From Marinobacterium rhizophilum DSM 18822 (GTDB lineage: Bacteria > Pseudomonadota > Gammaproteobacteria > Pseudomonadales > Balneatricaceae): DNA of 64,000 bases. The position numbers were made by a program, and so were the translations under genes. Positions 9,668 to 18,950 of this stretch are shown here, in pieces. The stretch lies in NCBI RefSeq assembly GCF_000378045.1, contig NZ_KB899091.1, forward strand, positions 1-64,000. The letters run 5' to 3'. The notes below the pieces were generated by a model. That model did not search any database. It was not told the DNA's origin and worked only from the letters and a program-made list of their open reading frames with translations. Position 1 is the first letter of the stretch. Each line of letters starts with the position of its first letter.

Positions 9668-10564
9668 TTAATTCTGCGTCGTAGCCACACGTTTAATGAA
9701 GGTTTCCAGCAGTTGGGCGGCCGGCGTCAGCGGTACGCCGCGCACCCGGATAATGCCCAGCGTGGACGCCGGTGGTAACGGCGCTATCCTGAACGGGACG
9801 ATACCGGTGCTGCTCAGAGGGTCTTCCAGTAACCGGGCCGGACCATAGCCGACAAGGTCCGTGCGGCGCATCATCTCGAGCATGAGCATCGGCGACGTGC
9901 ATTGCACGATTTTTTTCGGATGCGGCCATCCCTGATCATCGAGCCAGTGCAGCAGGTGGTTGGAGCTGCTGCCGATTGTCAGATTCAGTACCCACCTGGC
10001 CTCGAGCAGTTCGGACCATTGCGTCGCTTCCGCCAGCGGATGCCCGCTGCGTCCAGCGATGCAGGACAGCACATTGCATAGCGGGGTGAAGGAGAGTTCG
10101 CTCGGCAACTCGTATTGCGTGGCAATCGCCACGCCAAAGTCCAGCCGGCCTTCGATCAAATCAGGCACGATACCGGTCAGTAGGCCCTCCGTCAGCGTCA
10201 GTGTTGCATCAGGCAGCGCACGTACGAACTGTTGATATACTGCGGGGAAAACCGTCGTTGCCAGCACCGGTGTAATCCCGATCGTGATATTGGCGCCGCT
10301 GCCGCCGCTGATCTGCCGTACTTCATCCCGGGCGCGATCAATCGTTTCAAGTATCAGGCGCGCCCTTTTCAGCAGCGCAGTGCCTGCGGGCGTGAACGCG
10401 ACCCCTCGATAACTGCGCACCAGCAGTTCAGCGCCGACGTCCTCTTCCAGTTCTCGCATGGCCCGGGTCAGTGCGCTCTGGCTGATATTCATCTCACGCG
10501 CGGCAGCCCGGATCGAGCCGCTGTCCGCGACCCGGACGAATGCCGTGATGTGCTGATGCTTCAT
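9668..10564 (-). CDS. LysR-family transcriptional regulator
   Basis: 298 aa. The N-terminal winged helix-turn-helix is typical of LysR proteins (ITAFVRVADSGSIRAAAREMN, ISQSALTRAMRELE, then FTPAG). The C-terminal ~200 residues fit a periplasmic-binding-like effector domain. The gene is divergent from the M20 amidohydrolase/TRAP operon with a 111-bp spacer. LysR proteins commonly control the divergent operon, so it is the likely activator of 10676-14796. The inducer is unknown but may be the transported substrate or its hydrolysis product. Confidence 0.9.
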   Translation of the reverse strand: MKHQHITAFVRVADSGSIRAAAREMNISQSALTRAMRELEEDVGAELLVRSYRGVAFTPAGTALLKRARLILETIDRARDEVRQISGGSGANITIGITPVLATTVFPAVYQQFVRALPDATLTLTEGLLTGIVPDLIEGRLDFGVAIATQYELPSELSFTPLCNVLSCIAGRSGHPLAEATQWSELLEARWVLNLTIGSSSNHLLHWLDDQGWPHPKKIVQCTSPMLMLEMMRRTDLVGYGPARLLEDPLSSTGIVPFRIAPLPPASTLGIIRVRGVPLTPAAQLLETFIKRVATTQN

Positions 10565-10675
10565 GACTTGGTGATCTCAAATTGTGTTCACCTAGTCGAT
10601 ATTAGTGTCTTTTAGGAATCACATAAAGGCGTATAACTATTCCAATCCTGATTCAAAACGTAGGTATAGCCGCCA

Positions 10676-11881
10676 ATGTCATTCGCCAATCTTGACTTGA
10701 AAGCCATGAAAGAATGGCGTCGGGCCATCCACCAGAACCCTGAACTGGGTTTTGAGGAATTTAATACCAGCCGTCTGGTCACCGATTGTCTGCGCAGCTG
10801 GGGATATGAAGTGCATACGGGCCTCGCGGTCACAGGGGTCGTGGGACAGCTGGTGTTCGGTGACGGTAGCGGTCCTCGCCTAGGCCTGCGAGCCGACATG
10901 GATGCACTGCCTCTGCAGGAGCAGACGAGCCTGCCCTGGCAGAGCCGCACGCCCGGCAAGATGCATGCCTGCGGCCACGATGGCCACACCGCCATTCTGC
11001 TCGGCGCCGCAAAGGCGTTGGCCGGGTCGCATGCCACCGGCACCGGAATGGGCAACGGCACGCTTAACCTGATCTTCCAGCCCGCCGAAGAAGTCGGCGG
11101 CGGCGGTGGTGCACAGCGCATGATGGAAGAGGGACTCTTCGACCGCTTCCCCTGTGATGCGGTGTTTGGCCTGCACAACATGCCCGGTACGCCGGTGGGT
11201 CAGTGCTTCTTCCGCAGCGGGCCGTTCATGTGCTCTTCGGATAAAGTGAACATCCGCTTCACCGGCAAGGGCGGTCATGGTGCGATGCCGCAACTGGCGC
11301 TGGACCCGACCCAGCCGCTGGCGGCCACGGTACAGGGTCTGCAGTCCCTGATCGGCCGCAATATTGATCCTCTGCACTGCGGTGTGATCAGTGTCGGCCG
11401 AATAGCCGCCGGCGAAAGCTACAACATCATTCCGGAGCAGGCGGAGCTGGATCTCAGCGTGCGGGCACTCCAGCCACAGGTGCGGGACATCCTGTGCCAA
11501 CGCATCAAGGCGCTTGCCGAACATCAGGCCCAGGCATACGACTGTACCGTACAGATCCGCTATGAGGCTGGGTATCCGGTGCTCATCAATAGCGAAGCGG
11601 AAACACGGCTGGTCGAGGCCGTGGCGATCGAAGTATTCGGCGTCGATAACGTCGACGCGAATGGCGCGCCGCTGACCGCCAGTGAAGACTTCGCCTACAT
11701 GCTGGAGCAGGTGCCGGGTTGCTATCTGATGATCGGCAACGGCGACAACGGATATACCGATGGAGCACGCCTGGGCCCCTGCAGTGTCCATAACCCTCAT
11801 TACGATTTCAACGATGAATGTCTCAGCGGCGGCGGTCAACTATGGGTAAAACTGGCTGAGCGCTACTTTTCCCGTCGATAA
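10676..11881 (+). CDS. M20-family metallo-amidohydrolase (hippurate hydrolase/aminoacylase-like)
   Basis: 401 aa. Metal-binding motifs are MDALPLQEQ, HACGHDGHTAILLG and FQPAEEVGGGGGAQ, as in the M20D group of zinc or manganese amidohydrolases. These enzymes split N-acyl or N-benzoyl amino acids, or related amides, into an acid and an amino acid. The dimerisation insert follows at about residues 185-295. There is no signal peptide, so it acts in the cytoplasm. It is cotranscribed with dctPQM, which suggests that the TRAP system imports an N-acylated or amide-containing organic acid that this enzyme hydrolyses. The exact substrate cannot be read from sequence. Confidence 0.88.
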   Translation: MSFANLDLKAMKEWRRAIHQNPELGFEEFNTSRLVTDCLRSWGYEVHTGLAVTGVVGQLVFGDGSGPRLGLRADMDALPLQEQTSLPWQSRTPGKMHACGHDGHTAILLGAAKALAGSHATGTGMGNGTLNLIFQPAEEVGGGGGAQRMMEEGLFDRFPCDAVFGLHNMPGTPVGQCFFRSGPFMCSSDKVNIRFTGKGGHGAMPQLALDPTQPLAATVQGLQSLIGRNIDPLHCGVISVGRIAAGESYNIIPEQAELDLSVRALQPQVRDILCQRIKALAEHQAQAYDCTVQIRYEAGYPVLINSEAETRLVEAVAIEVFGVDNVDANGAPLTASEDFAYMLEQVPGCYLMIGNGDNGYTDGARLGPCSVHNPHYDFNDECLSGGGQLWVKLAERYFSRR

Positions 11882-11917
11882 CCAACGGGTCCTCTCAAAA
11901 GTCAAAAGGTGGTCACA

Positions 11918-12952
11918 ATGAACGCAAAAACAAAAAAAATCATCCGCAACCTGTGCGCGGCTACCTTAACCTCAGCGCTGGCGCTGACGGCTCAGGCAAC
12001 GACCCTGACGATGTCGAACTGGGTTCCTCCAACCCATTTCATCACGACGAATATCCTTCAGGTGTGGGCGGACCGGGTCGAGGAAGCGACCGAGGGCCGT
12101 GTTAAGGTACGCACACTGCCCAAGCCGGTCGGAAGTCCCCCGCAGCACTGGGAACTGGCGCGTAAAGGAATCGCCGACATCACCTGGGGCAACTTCACCT
12201 ATGAGCCGGATCGCTTCAAGGCGGTCTGGTTCGCTGAAATGCCGTTCAATGGCGACAATGCCGAGGCAGCGTCCGTTGCGCTCTGGGATACCTATGAGAA
12301 GTACCTCAGCGCTAACCCGACGTTTGCCGGCGTTCAGGTGCTGGGGGTCGGCTCGCTGGGCGCGGGCGTGATCAACCACAGCAGCAAGGATATTGTCACG
12401 CCGCAGGATCTGGAAAACCAGAAAATCCGCATGGGCGGTCCGATTCAGAAGCGACTGATCGAAGAGCTGGGTGCTGTACCGATTGCGGCGCCTGCCACCA
12501 AGGCCTATGAACTGCTCGAGAGTGGCGTTCTGGACGGTTCACTGCACACACTGGAGTCGGTGGTCAATTTCCGACTGAGCGAGCAGCTGCCACATCAAAC
12601 CCTGATTCCAGGCGGTTTCTATGATGCCACCTTCTTTCTGGCGATGAACGAGCGAAAGTGGAAGAAACTGTCGGAAGATGATCGTCAGGCGATCATGAAG
12701 GTGTCCGGCGAAGTGTTCGCTAAGCTCTGGGGGCACGAATTCCAGCGCGAGATTGACGACGCCGCGGTTACCCTGCAAGAAGCCGGTCATCACTTTTCTG
12801 CGCCCTCCCCCGAACTACTCGAGAAGATCCGTTCAGCACGAGACAAAATGATGCAGGAATGGGCTGCACAAGGTGCCGAATTTGGTGTCGACCAGCCGAT
12901 GGAGATGGTCGACTTCCATCGCAAGCGTTATCTCGAGTTGACCGGTGAATAA
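11918..12952 (+). CDS. dctP: TRAP transporter substrate-binding protein DctP
   Basis: 344 aa. The N-terminus is a Sec signal peptide (positive MNAKTKKIIRN, hydrophobic core, likely cleavage after AQA), so the mature protein is periplasmic. The body fits the DctP family: TPQDLENQKIRMGG with the Arg that usually contacts the substrate carboxylate, and SGVLDGSLHTLESV. The ATG at 11918 has an AAGGTGG ribosome site 8 nt upstream; a GTG at 11909 is less likely. It follows the amidohydrolase by 36 bp and is followed by dctQ and dctM. Confidence 0.9.
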   Translation: MNAKTKKIIRNLCAATLTSALALTAQATTLTMSNWVPPTHFITTNILQVWADRVEEATEGRVKVRTLPKPVGSPPQHWELARKGIADITWGNFTYEPDRFKAVWFAEMPFNGDNAEAASVALWDTYEKYLSANPTFAGVQVLGVGSLGAGVINHSSKDIVTPQDLENQKIRMGGPIQKRLIEELGAVPIAAPATKAYELLESGVLDGSLHTLESVVNFRLSEQLPHQTLIPGGFYDATFFLAMNERKWKKLSEDDRQAIMKVSGEVFAKLWGHEFQREIDDAAVTLQEAGHHFSAPSPELLEKIRSARDKMMQEWAAQGAEFGVDQPMEMVDFHRKRYLELTGE

Positions 12953-12959
12953 ACCGGAC

Positions 12960-12986
12960 GGGCTGCCCGCGCGGCAGCCCTTGTTT
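12960..12986 (+). terminator. Hairpin between dctP and dctQ (attenuator-like)
   Basis: A perfect 8-bp stem GGGCTGCC/GGCAGCCC (12960-12967 and 12973-12980) with a 5-nt loop, followed by TTGTTT. It probably lets part of the transcripts stop after dctP or protects their 3' end, giving more binding protein than permease. Confidence 0.6.
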
Positions 12987-13021
12987 CAGCGCTGCTGATC
13001 CTGGCTAATATCGAGAAAATC

Positions 13022-13507
13022 ATGCATTCACTTATTCACCGCATCCGCCGCAGCATAGAGACATTACTGATTCTGTCGCTGCTGTCCATGGTGCTGCTGA
13101 CCTTTGCGGATGTCATCGGACGCCGCTTTTTCAATCTGCCGATCTACGGCGCACACGACATTACCGAGCACATGATGGCGGTGATCATATTCTGCGGCCT
13201 GCCGCTGCTGACATCCGCTCGCGGACATCTGGCGGTGGACCTGTTCGACCGCTTCCTCATGGCCGATGCGATGCGCTGGTGGAGGGGGCTGATCAGTGTG
13301 CTGATCTCGCTGACGCTGCTGCTGGTCGGCTATCAGTTCGCACTGGCGACATTGGAAGCCAGCCAGATCCAGGAGGTCAGCCAGGAACTGCTGATACCGC
13401 GCAGCTACATGTATGCACTGATCAGCCTGAGCTGCCTGATCAGTGCGCTGGCCAGCGTTCTGCCCCCCTACCGCAGCAGCGATATTCACCCGGAGGACGC
13501 GCTATGA
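13022..13507 (+). CDS. dctQ: TRAP transporter small permease DctQ
   Basis: 161 aa with four hydrophobic segments (about 14-36, 48-68, 88-108, 128-148), the usual topology of the DctQ subunit. Family-like residues include FADVIGRRFFNLPIYGAHDITEHMM. It partners DctM in the inner membrane. Its stop overlaps the dctM start (ATGA), indicating translational coupling. Confidence 0.9.
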   Translation: MHSLIHRIRRSIETLLILSLLSMVLLTFADVIGRRFFNLPIYGAHDITEHMMAVIIFCGLPLLTSARGHLAVDLFDRFLMADAMRWWRGLISVLISLTLLLVGYQFALATLEASQIQEVSQELLIPRSYMYALISLSCLISALASVLPPYRSSDIHPEDAL

Positions 13508-14796
13508 TGACCGGAATGGTAGCCCTCGCGGCGGTATTGATACTTGCGTTCCTGCGCGTACCGCTGGCATTTTCGTTACTTGTCGTTTCGATTACCGGTA
13601 TCGGTCTGGAGCTGGGATTCGATGCGTCCCTGACGCTGATCTCGATGACCATCTCCGAGGCGGTCTTCTCCTATGAGCTTGCGGTGGTGCCGCTGTTCAT
13701 TCTGATGGGGAATATCCTGTCGCGAACCGGGATTGCCGCTGATCTGTTCCGTGCGGCCAATGCGTACCTCGGTCATGTTCGAGGCGGCCTGGCCCTTTCG
13801 ACCATGGTGACCTGCGCGGGATTCAGCGCGGTCTGCGGTTCCAGCCTGGCGACGGCGGCGACCATGTCGAAGGTGGCCTATCCGAGCATGAAGCAGTACG
13901 GCTATTCGGACTCGCTGGCATCGGCATCGATTGCTGCCGGCGGAACCCTCGGTATCCTGATACCGCCGTCGATCATATTGATGATCTACGGCATCCTCAC
14001 CCAGACCAACATAGGGCATCTGTTCATTGCGGGCGTGGTTCCCGGCATTCTGGGACTGACGTTCTATATGCTGGCGATCTACGCCGTGGCCATTTTACGC
14101 CCGGGCGATGCACCGCGAGGCGCAAAGTCGAGCGCGCACGAGAGACTCAGCACGCTCAAAGGCGTCTGGCCCTTTTTTCTGCTCTTCGTGCTCATTATCG
14201 GCGGCATCTACGCCAAGGTGTTCACCGCCACGGAGGCCGCCGGCATGGGCGCAGGATTTGCCCTGCTGATCTCGCTGGTGCAGCGGCGCATGACCTGGAC
14301 GGACTTCAGGCACATCTTCCTGGAATCCGCATTCACGTCGGTGATGCTCTACAGCGTGCTGTTCGGCGCCATGATGTTCGCCAAACTGATCGCATTTTCA
14401 GGGCTCGGCGAGGGACTGCTGGAGATGGTCGAAAGCTCAGGACTCAGCTCCTACCAGCTGATTTTCGCCATCCTTGCCGTCTTTCTTGTGCTCGGCTGCG
14501 TCATGGACTCACTGGCAATTATCTTGATCTGCGTGCCGCTGTTCATGCCAATCGTCGTCGCCAACGGCTTCGACCTGATCTGGTTTGGCATCGTTGTGGT
14601 AGTGGTCACCGAAATCGCATTGATCACACCACCCATCGGCATGAACGTCTTCGTGCTGAAAGCGACGCTGCCTGAGGTGGCTTTCAAGGACATCTTCAAA
14701 GGTCTGGTGCCCTTTATCGGCGTCGACCTGGTGCGTCTGCTGCTGCTGGTCTTCTTCCCGAGCATCACACTGCTGCTGGTTGAATGGATGAAATAA
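13504..14796 (+). CDS. dctM: TRAP transporter large permease DctM
   Basis: 430 aa, the normal size for DctM, with about 12 hydrophobic helices. Recognisable blocks include SAVCGSSLATAATMSKVAYPSM, SIAAGGTLGILIPPSIILMIYG and ITPPIGMNVFVL. It is the sodium-coupled transport channel of the TRAP system and works with the DctP and DctQ proteins of this operon. The start is the ATG at 13504 that overlaps the dctQ stop; an upstream reading-frame extension would overlap dctQ and is rejected. Confidence 0.93.
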   Translation: MMTGMVALAAVLILAFLRVPLAFSLLVVSITGIGLELGFDASLTLISMTISEAVFSYELAVVPLFILMGNILSRTGIAADLFRAANAYLGHVRGGLALSTMVTCAGFSAVCGSSLATAATMSKVAYPSMKQYGYSDSLASASIAAGGTLGILIPPSIILMIYGILTQTNIGHLFIAGVVPGILGLTFYMLAIYAVAILRPGDAPRGAKSSAHERLSTLKGVWPFFLLFVLIIGGIYAKVFTATEAAGMGAGFALLISLVQRRMTWTDFRHIFLESAFTSVMLYSVLFGAMMFAKLIAFSGLGEGLLEMVESSGLSSYQLIFAILAVFLVLGCVMDSLAIILICVPLFMPIVVANGFDLIWFGIVVVVVTEIALITPPIGMNVFVLKATLPEVAFKDIFKGLVPFIGVDLVRLLLLVFFPSITLLLVEWMK

Positions 14797-14818
14797 CCAC
14801 GCCGCAGCTATTGGTGGA

Positions 14819-14872
14819 TGTGCAAGCAGGCTTGTCTCAAGCCTGCTTGCACATTGCTGCTTTTCGCTCGGA
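14819..14872 (+). terminator. Rho-independent terminator after dctM
   Basis: A 16-bp perfect stem (14819-14834 with 14838-14853) closes on a 3-nt loop and is followed by a weak T-run (TTGCTGCTTTT). It lies 22 bp after the dctM stop, so it should end the amidohydrolase-dctPQM transcript. Confidence 0.8.
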
Positions 14873-15090
14873 AACCTTTCGCCGTGAGCCTGCCTTGCTA
14901 AACAGAACGACCGGATGAACTCTAATAATAGCTGGCACTAAAACAGGGAGGTTTACAGCGCACCTTCAGGGAATACTTCCGGGTCGGGTTCATGGCTCCA
15001 TCCTCTGAATGCCTGGAGTCTTCGGTAACGCCGGGGCGGGTCAGAACCAGGTGTCACGCGCGATTAAGACTATTTGTCACTTTCTCGCCT

Positions 15091-16026
15091 TCACGCATCA
15101 GGTACGCTGATTTCTTCCAACAGCCACTCGCGAAACTCTCTGGCGATGGGGCGTTCAATGTTTAAACCGGCACTGACAACATAATACGCTTGGGCGCATC
15201 TGAGCGGATGATCAATCACCACTTCTAACTTGCCCGAATCCAGCTCCGTATGCAGCAGTTCTTTAGAACCCAAAAGGAGCCCCTGACCGGAGACGGCAGT
15301 TTCCAACGCCAGCAGGCCATTACCAAACTGCAGCACCTTAAAGGACTCCAGATCCTCACCGCCCTGCTGTCGAAACCATTCTCGCCACCCGCAAAGATCC
15401 TCAAAGCGAGCCAAGGTGCGATCGCATAATAGCGGGGGGGCATTCGACGATGCCATGATCTCATTAGCTGAGACCATGCCCGGCTTGCACATGGGAAAAA
15501 GATCAAGATTCATCAAGCACTGTGGTTCCAGATCTTCATAGTCTCCATAACCCAATCGCACCGAAACATCGATTCCCGCCCGTTTCAGTTGCGACACGCC
15601 AAATCCGCTTCCCCGAGCCTGATCGACCGAATGCAAGCTTGCCTGCAGTCGCACCTCAGCTTCGGGGCAGCGGGCATAAAAGCGATGCAGGCGCGGCACG
15701 ATCCATTTCGTGGCGAACAGAGGCTCAGCACAGACCGTGATGACTCTGCGCTCTTCGCCGTACAAGCGAATTTTATCAACGGCATCAGCCAGGACCTGGA
15801 AGCCTTCATGCAACTCTGGCAATGACGCGCGGGCGGCTGGCGTAAGGCTGACGCGACGATGATGTCGAACGAACAGCTCAACCCCCAGATACTCCTCCAG
15901 CGCTTTGACTTGGTGACTGATGGCGGCCGGGGTGACGTGCAGCTCCTTCGCGGCTTTGGCAAAGCTTTTGGTTCGGGCGGCAACCTCAAAATAAGAGAGT
16001 GCAATCAGAGGGGGAAGTCGTGACAT
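15091..16026 (-). CDS. LysR-family regulator, GcvA-like subgroup
   Basis: 311 aa from the ATG at 16026 (MSRLPPLIALSYFEVAART); a TTG further upstream is less likely. The sequence has the GcvA-subgroup pattern: PPLIALSYFEVAAR, FAKAAKELHVTPAAISHQVKALEEYLGVELFVRHHRRVSLT, and a LysR substrate-binding domain with CAEPLFATKWIVPRL. GcvA-type regulators often control amino-acid or one-carbon genes. Here it lies between the TRAP operon and the acyl-CoA ligase operon and points toward the TRAP end, so its target cannot be assigned from position. Confidence 0.88.
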   Translation of the reverse strand: MSRLPPLIALSYFEVAARTKSFAKAAKELHVTPAAISHQVKALEEYLGVELFVRHHRRVSLTPAARASLPELHEGFQVLADAVDKIRLYGEERRVITVCAEPLFATKWIVPRLHRFYARCPEAEVRLQASLHSVDQARGSGFGVSQLKRAGIDVSVRLGYGDYEDLEPQCLMNLDLFPMCKPGMVSANEIMASSNAPPLLCDRTLARFEDLCGWREWFRQQGGEDLESFKVLQFGNGLLALETAVSGQGLLLGSKELLHTELDSGKLEVVIDHPLRCAQAYYVVSAGLNIERPIAREFREWLLEEISVPDA

Positions 16027-16148
16027 AACAAGTACTCTCAAGAGCAACTGCGCACTTTTGAAAGCGCGCAGTTGCTACCATATGACTCGCCACATACTAG
16101 CATAGAACCTGAATGGCCCTGCCCTTCCCGCGCGGCTATTTACCTGAT

Positions 16149-16350
16149 GTGCAAATAGGTTTCCTACCTATTTGCACGTTATGTACAGGGAGTATGGTAT
16201 GCGCGTACGCCAAGAGGCGCAGGAGCGGCCACACCCCGGAAAAGGGCGCAGGTGCGCGGAGATGCAGGTTTTCGTGGTGTTCGCATTGGCCTGCGGCCAA
16301 TGATGAAGCATCCCTGCTTCATTATATGAACCCGCCGGGTTATTATTCAA
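16149..16350 (+). repeat. Composite palindromic repeat, copy 1
   Basis: About 200 bp built from successive hairpins: GCAAATAGG/CCTATTTGC, CATTGGCC-tgc-GGCCAATG, TGAAGCA-tccc-TGCTTCA and a decayed AACCCGCCGGGTTA. The same module order is found at 51490-51690; shorter copies are at 21356-21470 and, inverted, at 23500-23618. It sits between the LysR gene and the 3' end of the acyl-CoA ligase. No coding potential is seen. Confidence 0.8.
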
Positions 16351-16371
16351 CGACTCCGCTCTTGGGTTGAT

Positions 16372-18012
16372 TTAGCTCGATTGTGCTGCAGCGAGTTGCT
16401 GACGCAGTACGAACTTCTGGATTTTTCCTGTTGAGGTCGTTGGTATACGCTCAAAGATAATTTTCTTCGGCGCCTTGAAGCGGCTCATGTTTTCCCGACA
16501 GAAATCGATCAGCGCCTGCTCCGTCAGTTCGCTACCGTGGCGCAGCTGCACGAACGCTGCAGGGACTTCGCCCCACTTTTCATCCGCCAAAGGTACGACC
16601 GCAGCGAGCTCTACATCCGGGTGGCGCTGGATAACATCCTCAACCTCCAGGGACGAAATATTCTCTCCGCCCGAAATGATGACATCTTTCGAACGGTCGG
16701 AAATCTTGATGTAGCCATCTGCATGCACGACCGCCAAGTCTCCGGTATGAAACCAGCCTCCGGCAAATGCTTCTTCGGTTGCCGACTCGTTACGCAGGTA
16801 CCCCTTCATGACAATGTTGCCCCGGAACATGATTTCACCCACCGTCTTGCCATCGGCGGGAACCGGCTCCAGCGTTTTTGGATCAAGCACCACGACCTCC
16901 TCCTGCAGCGGGTAGGTCACACCCTGCCGTCCGTTGAGCTGGATCCGTTCTTCCAGGGTGCGATCAGCCCAGTCATCCTGCTTGACGCATACGGTGGCAG
17001 GACCATAGGTTTCAGTCAGACCGTAGACATGGGTAAGCTCGACCCCAATTCGCTCCATCTTCTCCAGCACCGCCGCCGGTGGCGCCGCTCCGGCAATCAG
17101 ACCGGAAACTTTGTGCTCGATGGGTGAGGACTGGACTGATGCTGCCTCGGCGATCATCGAATGTACAATCGGAGCACCACAATAGTGAGTGACACGATGC
17201 TGCTTGATCAGTTGCAGAATCAGCTCCGGATCGACCTTGCGCAAACAGATGCTCGTTCCGCCAATCGCGGCCAGAGTCCAGGGGAAGCACCAGCCATTGC
17301 AATGAAACATTGGCAAGGTCCACAGGTAGACGACATTAGAGGCCAACCCCCAGGAAAGGACATTACTCACCGCATTCAGATAGGCACCACGATGGTGTGT
17401 TACCACGCCCTTTGGATTGCCTGTTGTCCCCGAGGTGTACCCTAATGCAATTGCATCCCACTCATCGAGCGGTGGCTGACACTCAGACAAGTCCGATTGC
17501 TCGGCAAGCAATCCTTCATATTCAAGATCGCCGATAGGTGAGCCTTTTCCGTAGCTCGGATCGGAAACGTTAATTACGATAGGCGCCGCACGCTCTAGCA
17601 TCGACAGTGCTTTTTCTACGACACTTGCATACTCCGGATCCACCAGCAAAAGCCGAGTACGACTGTGATCGAGAATAAAGGCAACCGCTTCGGCATCCAG
17701 GCGAGTATTGATCGAATTCAGGACAGCCCCTGTCATGGGCACACCGAAATGCGCCTCGTACATTGCGGGTACATTTGGCAGCATAACTGAGACAGTATCG
17801 CCCCTTGAAATATCATACTCCTTTAGAACAGAGGCTAACTGACGGCAACGTCGATAGGTTTGGCCCCAGGTATATGTTGTGTCGCCATATACTACAGCCG
17901 CTCTGTCAGGGTAAACTGCCGCAGCCCGCTTGATAAAGCTAAGCGGAGAGAGCGCCACATGATTAGCTGGTGTTTTTTCGAGTGCCTGATTAAATTCGCA
18001 TAACCCGTTCAT
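16372..18012 (-). CDS. Acyl-CoA synthetase (AMP-forming), DmdB-like medium-chain ligase
   Basis: 546 aa, an ANL-superfamily adenylate-forming ligase. The P-loop is YTSGTTGNPKGV; further motifs are MFHCNGWCFPWTL, GLTETYGPA, WFHTGDLAV and the C-terminal Lys block STGKIQKFVLR. Such enzymes activate a carboxylic acid with ATP and transfer it to CoA. The FHCNGW block and length fit the group that includes DmdB, the methylmercaptopropionate-CoA ligase of DMSP demethylation, but also other short and medium-chain ligases. It is the last gene of an operon with an enoyl-CoA hydratase and an OsmC-like protein. A DMSP role is inferred from this context and the dmdA-like genes about 12-17 kb away. Confidence 0.85.
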   Translation of the reverse strand: MNGLCEFNQALEKTPANHVALSPLSFIKRAAAVYPDRAAVVYGDTTYTWGQTYRRCRQLASVLKEYDISRGDTVSVMLPNVPAMYEAHFGVPMTGAVLNSINTRLDAEAVAFILDHSRTRLLLVDPEYASVVEKALSMLERAAPIVINVSDPSYGKGSPIGDLEYEGLLAEQSDLSECQPPLDEWDAIALGYTSGTTGNPKGVVTHHRGAYLNAVSNVLSWGLASNVVYLWTLPMFHCNGWCFPWTLAAIGGTSICLRKVDPELILQLIKQHRVTHYCGAPIVHSMIAEAASVQSSPIEHKVSGLIAGAAPPAAVLEKMERIGVELTHVYGLTETYGPATVCVKQDDWADRTLEERIQLNGRQGVTYPLQEEVVVLDPKTLEPVPADGKTVGEIMFRGNIVMKGYLRNESATEEAFAGGWFHTGDLAVVHADGYIKISDRSKDVIISGGENISSLEVEDVIQRHPDVELAAVVPLADEKWGEVPAAFVQLRHGSELTEQALIDFCRENMSRFKAPKKIIFERIPTTSTGKIQKFVLRQQLAAAQSS

Positions 18013-18124
18013 AGTATTTTTACTCTTATTTTCTAACGATAAAATAGACCAGAATTAATTCAGGCTACGTCTTTTTACCCAATAGCGGACAGATAAGCTT
18101 TCCGAAAGCGAGCACGACTGGCTT

Positions 18125-18925
18125 TTAACGAGTCGGCTGCTCCCAGGTCGGCTTCCGCTTTTCCAGGAAAGCATCAATACCTTCTCCCGCATCGGGGCTC
18201 ATCATGTTCTCGGCCATCACATTGCCTGCAAAATCATAGGCCTCGGACAACGACATCTGCCTTTGCGGGTTGAACATGGATTTACCATATCGAACGGCAG
18301 ACGGGCTTTTGCTCAGAATCTTCTCCACTTTCGCAGCAACAGCATCGTCCAGCTCAGCGTCGTCCACTACACTGCTAATCAGCCCCCAATCCAGCGCCGT
18401 TTCTGCATCAATAACATCACCGGTCACCAGCATATCAAAGGCTCGTTTGGCCGAGACACTTCTTGAAAGCGCAACAGCAGGCGTTGAACAGAACAATCCA
18501 ACGTTGATTCCCGGCACGGCGAAGCGAGCTGATCTGGCCGCGATAACCAGATCACAGCTGGCGACCAGCTGACAGCCGGCGGCAGCGGCTATACCGCCAA
18601 CTTTTGCGATAACCGGAACGGGCAGCTCTACGATACTCTGCATCATTTTGCCGCAACGCTTGAACAATGCCTGATAATATTCCCGTTCAGGATGTGAGCG
18701 CATTTCCTGCAGATCATGGCCCGCGCAGAAGCCGCGACCTTCAGCGCTAATAACCACACACCGAACACTGGGATCCTCTGCAATATCATCCAGCTGATCT
18801 TGCAAGGCAGCCAACATCGCCTCAGACAGCGTATTTAATTTATCCGGCCGATTAAGAGAAAGAAAGACCGCACCATTACTGTCGGTTCTAAGCAGAATGT
18901 CGTCTTTTGGTGAATTCATAGTCAT
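18125..18925 (-). CDS. Enoyl-CoA hydratase/isomerase (crotonase) family protein
   Basis: 266 aa, the usual crotonase length. The CoA-binding/oxyanion-hole segments are GRGFCAGHDLQEM and GGIAAAAGCQLVASCDLVIAA, followed by FAVPGINVGLFCSTPAVALSR. Crotonases hydrate or otherwise rework enoyl-CoA thioesters. In the DMSP pathway, DmdD or AcuH do this with methylthioacryloyl-CoA, so this gene is a candidate for that step. I chose the ATG at 18925, which has a GGAGAG ribosome site; a GTG at 18973 would overlap the OsmC gene. Spacing to OsmC is 25 bp and to the ligase 112 bp. Confidence 0.85.
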   Translation of the reverse strand: MTMNSPKDDILLRTDSNGAVFLSLNRPDKLNTLSEAMLAALQDQLDDIAEDPSVRCVVISAEGRGFCAGHDLQEMRSHPEREYYQALFKRCGKMMQSIVELPVPVIAKVGGIAAAAGCQLVASCDLVIAARSARFAVPGINVGLFCSTPAVALSRSVSAKRAFDMLVTGDVIDAETALDWGLISSVVDDAELDDAVAAKVEKILSKSPSAVRYGKSMFNPQRQMSLSEAYDFAGNVMAENMMSPDAGEGIDAFLEKRKPTWEQPTR

Positions 18926-18950
18926 ACTTTCTCTCCTCGAAACATCAAGT

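Noticed and set aside
13279-13503. An upstream extension of the dctM reading frame
   Set aside because: It overlaps dctQ for 225 bp in another frame; the coupled ATG at 13504 gives the normal DctM length.
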